From Takakia lepidozioides (Eukaryota > Streptophyta > Takakiopsida > Takakiales > Takakiaceae): a stretch of DNA of 64,000 bases. The position numbers and the translations under genes are program-made. Every line of letters begins with the position of its first letter. Position 1 is the stretch's first letter. The stretch lies in NCBI GenBank assembly GCA_030704615.1, contig CM060731.1, forward strand, positions 45,198,001 through 45,262,000, in the 5' to 3' direction. Shown piece after piece: positions 59,677 through 64,000 of the stretch. The notes beneath the pieces are model-generated. The model was not told where the DNA came from and ran no database searches. It saw nothing but the letters and a program-made list of their open reading frames with translations.

Positions 59677-61037
59677 CCTTAAGGGAGGCCTCGAGGCTGT
59701 CCAAATTGGATAGAATCCAAGAGCATGATTCCCAGTTTGCGCGTTCCTTGGCTAATGTTCCACGAAGACAATGGAATGAGACCGGAGATCTCTTCAACGA
59801 TCCATGTGTTGTAGTTCCAGACACACCCTTGACCACGACAGACAAACTAGGAGTTGGGGCAGAGGATAAAGGAATTCTGGAACTGGCTCAGAGCTGGATA
59901 GGGTCACCTTCTGCAACGACGCCAGTATCAATGATGGTCCATGATTCCACTAGCAGTAGACATTTTGGAGGAGTGAGAGGCTTGCACGTTGTGAACAATC
60001 AGAGGACCCCAACGATTTTACTTCCATGCAGGACCGTGAGAATTGAACCCTGGGAAGAGGAGAAAGGAAAGAGACCCATGGATGAAGACTCTCTTGAATT
60101 TCTAGAAGGCCTTTCGGTTGGTGAAGTTGTCATGACTTCGCAAACAGAAGCTGCACAAAATCTCCGGGACTTGTGGAACTCCTTGAGCAGTGGGCACCAG
60201 GAATTCTGCCAGATTTGCACGGAAGAAAAATCTGCTACGAGTTTTCTCAATGTGGAAGGTAATTTAACTGAATCATAATGAGGCTCTGACATGAAGCCCT
60301 TGAGCAACCTGCACGTCCCCACGAAGTCCAACTAGCATTACGTTCATCTGGTGCATGCATGCAGAAGGATTGCAATGAGGTCTACAGTCTGGTCCGAGTC
60401 ATTAATTCATCGGATCATCCTGGAGGTAATTAACGCTCTATGTACGTAACAAAGTATGTAACCAAGTTTGTAGGTGCAACATTCGAATTCTAATCTCCAG
60501 GCAGATTGTCAACATAGATTTTGTGCCAGCTGCATTTCCAAGCATGCGGAAACCCGCTGTCGAAGTGGTCAGCTATCTGTAACCTGTCCTTACGTGGGTT
60601 GCCTCAATATTCTGACCCTCAATCAGTGCTCAGCACTTCTTTCTTTGGAGTCATTCCGAATACTGACCACACGACAGACTGAAGCCGCGATCCCCGAGAC
60701 AGATCGGCTGTACTGCCCTTACCCTGACTGCTCAAGCCTTATGGTAAAGCCAGAAATCAACTTTTCGAGTCGGTCAAGTAGCTCAGCACACCCGCATACA
60801 ACTGCTGTGGGGTGCGTTGAATGTGGGGCTTGTCATCTTGCGTTCTGCATGGAGTGTTCTGTGCCCTGGCATGGAGAGCTCACCTGTGCTGAGTTTCAAG
60901 ACGAAATGATGACTCCGGGGGCCTATGGAGATAAGAAATTGCTGCAATTAGCAGAAAGTCGGAAATGGCAGCGATGCCAAAAATGTTCTCGAGTTATTGA
61001 GCTCAGCTCGGGCTGCAACCACATTACCTGCTTGTGA
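59677..61037 (+). CDS. RBR-type E3 ubiquitin ligase, incomplete
   Basis: RBR ligases take ubiquitin from an E2 onto a RING2 cysteine before passing it to substrate. Exon 1 (59677-60258) and exon 2 (60505 to about 61037) join at GTAATT/CAG to give RING1: FCQICTEEKS with VEDCQHRFCASC. This is followed by CRSGQLSVTCPYVGC, an IBR domain (CPYPDC, CVECGACHLAFCMEC, PWHGELTC) and the first part of RING2, RCQKCSRVIELSSGCNHITC. The rest of RING2, expected as x-C-G-x2-F-C-x2-C and carrying the catalytic Cys, is not found before 61.8 kb. The N-terminus has no good ATG, and its exon begins exactly at the LINE tail. It is therefore either a gene with unseen exons or a truncated pseudogene. Confidence 0.8.
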
Positions 61038-61039
61038 GC

Positions 61040-61844
61040 AACCTCCCACATGAAAAATCTTCCCTGTGCTTTGCCATTTTGCGGACTGAAAGCTAGTACA
61101 AAATTTAAGAAGTGTTTAAGAAGTGTATTTGGAATCATCTACCTTTCGGATCTCTCTCTTTACCTCTCTTTCATCTCTCGTGGAAGATGAGATGACCAAA
61201 AATTTCCCCATTCCATGTTGATAACCTGCTACCTCCTTGATCAGCTATGCTTCTCTCATTAATGATTATCATACAAGATGAAGATGGGATCGTGGGAAAC
61301 CCGACAGGTCAGGGCAAACATGAGGACACGGTTGAAGCAGCCAGAAGCCCAGGTCATGATAGGCGGCTATTTATATGACTGCCGAGATGTTTCCGCCCCA
61401 GTTTGTTGACGATTACGATGCATCCATGCTTTCAATAGACGGTGTGGATGTGTGACCTAAAATAGACGGTGAAGATTGGAAAGTGTGGAATTCAAATATA
61501 TCTCGCACTTGGCGGCAATCATGGCCATCCGCACTGTCGACAGTGGGGATGGAAACCATTGGAAAGAGCAGGTAATCGGAAAAAAGAAAAAACATACGAA
61601 TAAGAAAAGAAAACAAAAAACAAAAAAGAGCTCGTTAGGAACTTAGGACGACCTGCGGCCGGGAGCGACGCAGGGTGACGGACGTGAGAGAGGAGCGGCC
61701 GGGCGGGGGACCTCGGAGGTCATCAAATGGAATGAAATGTCGAGCAAGTGCTCTCACCCCGAGGGGTGCCCGTGACTGATCATGCGAGATCACATCTTGC
61801 ATACTAGAACATAGCCAATCTGTTCGACGATTTGCTTTCCTCCA
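61040..61844. other. Spacer between RBR gene and UGT
   Basis: Searched by eye for the missing RING2 exon (C-G-x-x-F-C pattern) without success. 61600-61720 is purine and GC rich and probably includes the UGT promoter. No clear TATA box. Confidence 0.45.
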
Positions 61845-63331
61845 ATGGCTCTACATTCCTCTCCCCATGTTCTCATGCTGCCGTGTCCGGTCCCTGGACA
61901 CTACATTCCCATACTACAGATTGCTAAGCGGTTACTTGCGAACGGAATCACCATTACCTACGTGAGTACAGACCAGCATATTACAGAACTACAGACAAGC
62001 GCGATTGGACAGGAGTTCAGCTCCTTGGGCTTGCGGTTAGTGAAGCTTGGGGACGGGATGTCGGTGTCAGCGAAAGAGTTCCTGCTACCCTACATGCAGT
62101 CGGGATTGGAGGAAAAACTGACTGGACTGTTGGAGGCAGTCATAGTAGATCTGAACATGACATCTGCTCACATAGATGCTCCTTGCTGCATTCTTGCGGA
62201 CCTCTTTCCATCCTGGGCTCAGGACGTGGCCTACAAGTTCCGCATTCCAAGGCATGTCATATCTACCTGTGCAGCGGTGACTGTAGCCCTCGACTTCCAT
62301 GTAATATTCCAACCAATTGAAGGAAACCGAGAACAGCTTGAGCAGTCCTGCATGTTAAAATTGATAGACCGTTCTTCGTGATGTACTAATTTTTTTCTGG
62401 TTACAAACCACAAGGACGAAATGCAAACAACGCTCTAGTTTCACTAGCATATTGAAATTTGAATAGAGGTCCGTGTGCAACAGCTGTTGTTGGACCGTTT
62501 TAGACTCACACATATGTCCCATTCGTTCATTGCTGGCAGATCGAAAGGCTTGTTGCAGAGGGTTATGTACCTGTGACCTCTCTGAACCAGTCAAAGCTCA
62601 TAACATGCATTCCAGGAGTCCGAGTGCTGAAACCGTTAGACCTCCCACCCGATTTCCACAATCCCGATCAGTACAAGGATTCAGTCAGGAGTCATAAGCG
62701 CATTAACGAGGCATCAGTGGTTCTGGTCAACACTGCTAATGACCTGGAAGGGACAGTCCTGGATGCCCTGAAGACCCAAGTCATCGGCACAGACTCGAAA
62801 GTGAAGGTTTGTTTTTGGTTGTGTAACTTCACGCATGTTCCATGATTAGGTCATGCACCTGTACCAGTTGAAGACCTCCATTTTCCTTGTCACTTTTCAG
62901 CACTCTTTTCAGCCTACTCGGATGACCTTTTCCAAGGATCCAGCCTTCCGGATCTATGGCCACCATTCCATTCACAGTTTAACTTACGAACTCTATCTAC
63001 TTTCTGCAGACACGGACTATCTTGGAGATTGGTCCATTAATGCAACCAGAGTCTGAAGTTTTGAATCCTCATGAGGCACCCAATCATATCACACAAAAAG
63101 CAGTCGAAGAGCGGGATCCATGCGTGCACTGGCTGAACAGACAAGCTCCTTCTTCAGTTCTTTTCATTTGTTTTGGGACCCTTGCCACCATTTCAGCACC
63201 ACAAATCCTGGAGCTGGCACAGGGACTCGAAGCCAGCAAGCAACCTTTCTTATGGATAATGCGGACGCCAAATGCTGCCACTGCATCTCCTTCATTGATA
63301 GCACCGTCCATCACAGAACTCCTCCCTTCAG
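61845..63331 (+). CDS. UDP-glycosyltransferase (GT1), 5' exons
   Basis: A family-1 glycosyltransferase that moves a sugar from a UDP-sugar to small acceptors in the cytosol. Exons: 61845-62300 (152 codons), 62540-62806 (89 codons) and 63010-63331. All have GT-AG borders; the first two joins are phase 0. Exon 1 begins MALHSSPHVLMLPCPVPGHY; the His in PGHY is the usual catalytic base. Exon joins give TVALDFH-IERLVAEGYVP and then IGPLMQPE. CVHWLNRQAPSSVLFICFGT is the acceptor/donor linker block. The C-terminal PSPG box, which binds the UDP-sugar, is not in the window; the next exon should lie beyond 64000 or the gene is cut. At least three introns is more than in most angiosperm UGTs. The acceptor is unknown. 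Confidence 0.88.
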
Positions 63332-64000
63332 GTATCCTCCACAAGAAACATCAATTGGTGGAATTCAACATAGGATTGCATGCTTCACATGCAAAGTGAG
63401 ATCTCAGTAGGATTTTGCCTTTTGCTGGTGCAATTCAACATACAGAGAGCTCTGCAACGGCTATTAAACCATCAGTTTCAGCAACCCAGTTTTGTCATGT
63501 ACAAGGACATATCATGTCTGCTGTACATTATAAATTTCACCTAGATTTGTGTGAGAAGAACGGACTTCATACTTTGTAAAGTGGGAGAATCATAAACTAG
63601 ATGGAGGACTACAAGTGCTGCCAATGGTTACAATCCTGAACAAATGTCTCTAGGGTAAGTGATGGACGGATTCAGTAATGGAGGATGGAGGATTCGGGAA
63701 TCCCGAATCCTTGGTTTTGCTGGTGTAATTCAACATACAGAGCTGCAATGGCTAAACCATCAGTTCCAGCAACCCAGTTTTTGGACCACATTCCAGGACA
63801 TATTACTATGTAGACCTGAACATTGTACATAAATGTCACCTAGATTTGTGTGCTGAAGAAGAGCAGACCTCGTAAGTTTTGTAAAGGGGGAGAATCATGA
63901 ACTAAATGTGGGATTAGTGCTGCTAATGGATTACAATCCCGAACGTTACTAGGGAAAGTGATGGTTGGATTCCCTAGTACCAAAATGCTTTAAGAGAGAG
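63332..64000. repeat. Intronic tandem duplication of about 290 bp
   Basis: Two diverged direct copies begin near 63413 and 63706. Shared phrases in the same order are TTGCTGGTG-AATTCAACATACAGAG, TAAACCATCAGTT, AGCAACCCAGTTTT, CACCTAGATTTGTGTG and GGGAGAATCAT. The region presumably lies in the third intron of the UGT gene. Confidence 0.8.

Overview
The window reads as nuclear DNA of a green plant, most likely a streptophyte outside the flowering plants (charophyte alga, bryophyte or lycophyte). Host genes have GT-AG introns. They include a deoxyhypusine synthase and an SRP9 of plant type, a family-1 UDP-glycosyltransferase and a PADRE/DUF4228-type protein, set in a dense layer of nested transposons. 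I cannot name the species: the gene set fits several lineages, and species-level signals were not checked.

Layout. 0.7-7.5 kb: minus-strand exons of a multi-exon coiled-coil protein (function unknown) and of a small RING-finger protein. 7.8-9.05 kb: SRP9 on the minus strand (three exons found), head-to-head with a plus-strand gene whose ATG lies 427 bp away at 9475. 11.48-12.14 kb: a Gln-rich, internally repeated terminal exon. 13.7-22 kb: a Ty3/gypsy integrase relic, an 819-bp MITE with TTAA target sites, and a 6.6-kb Mutator-like element carrying a Ulp1-type protease (plus strand) and a MULE transposase with SWIM finger (minus strand). 22.26-25.89 kb: a complete seven-exon deoxyhypusine synthase gene encoding 373 aa. 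27.8-31.4 kb: a possible 5' exon, a SINE and a 5'-inverted L1-type LINE. 31.8-32.65 kb: a second, inverted copy of the TTAA MITE. 33.93-35.75 kb: two hAT-type MITEs side by side, separated and flanked by three identical 8-bp target-site copies; the first carries a tRNA-derived SINE. 40.0-40.5 kb: the PADRE-like gene. 43.6-59.7 kb: a LINE with RNase H, a decayed Ty3/gypsy chromovirus without LTRs, and a nearly intact-length Ty3/gypsy element (725-bp LTRs, TSD CTAGA) inserted into the 3' fragment of a second LINE copy. 59.7-61.0 kb: an RBR-type E3 ligase gene, apparently incomplete at both ends. 61.85 kb to the window end: the first three exons of a UDP-glycosyltransferase.

The host genes are housekeeping or stress related and unrelated in pathway: hypusination of eIF5A, SRP Alu-domain assembly, ubiquitin ligation and small-molecule glycosylation. 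The mobile elements dominate the unusual structure. Their open frames are broken mostly by stop codons that look like C-to-T or G-to-A changes of Gln, Arg or Trp codons, the pattern expected from deamination of methylated cytosine.

Exon joins were read by eye from frame continuity, splice-site dinucleotides and remembered family patterns; no alignment or search was run.
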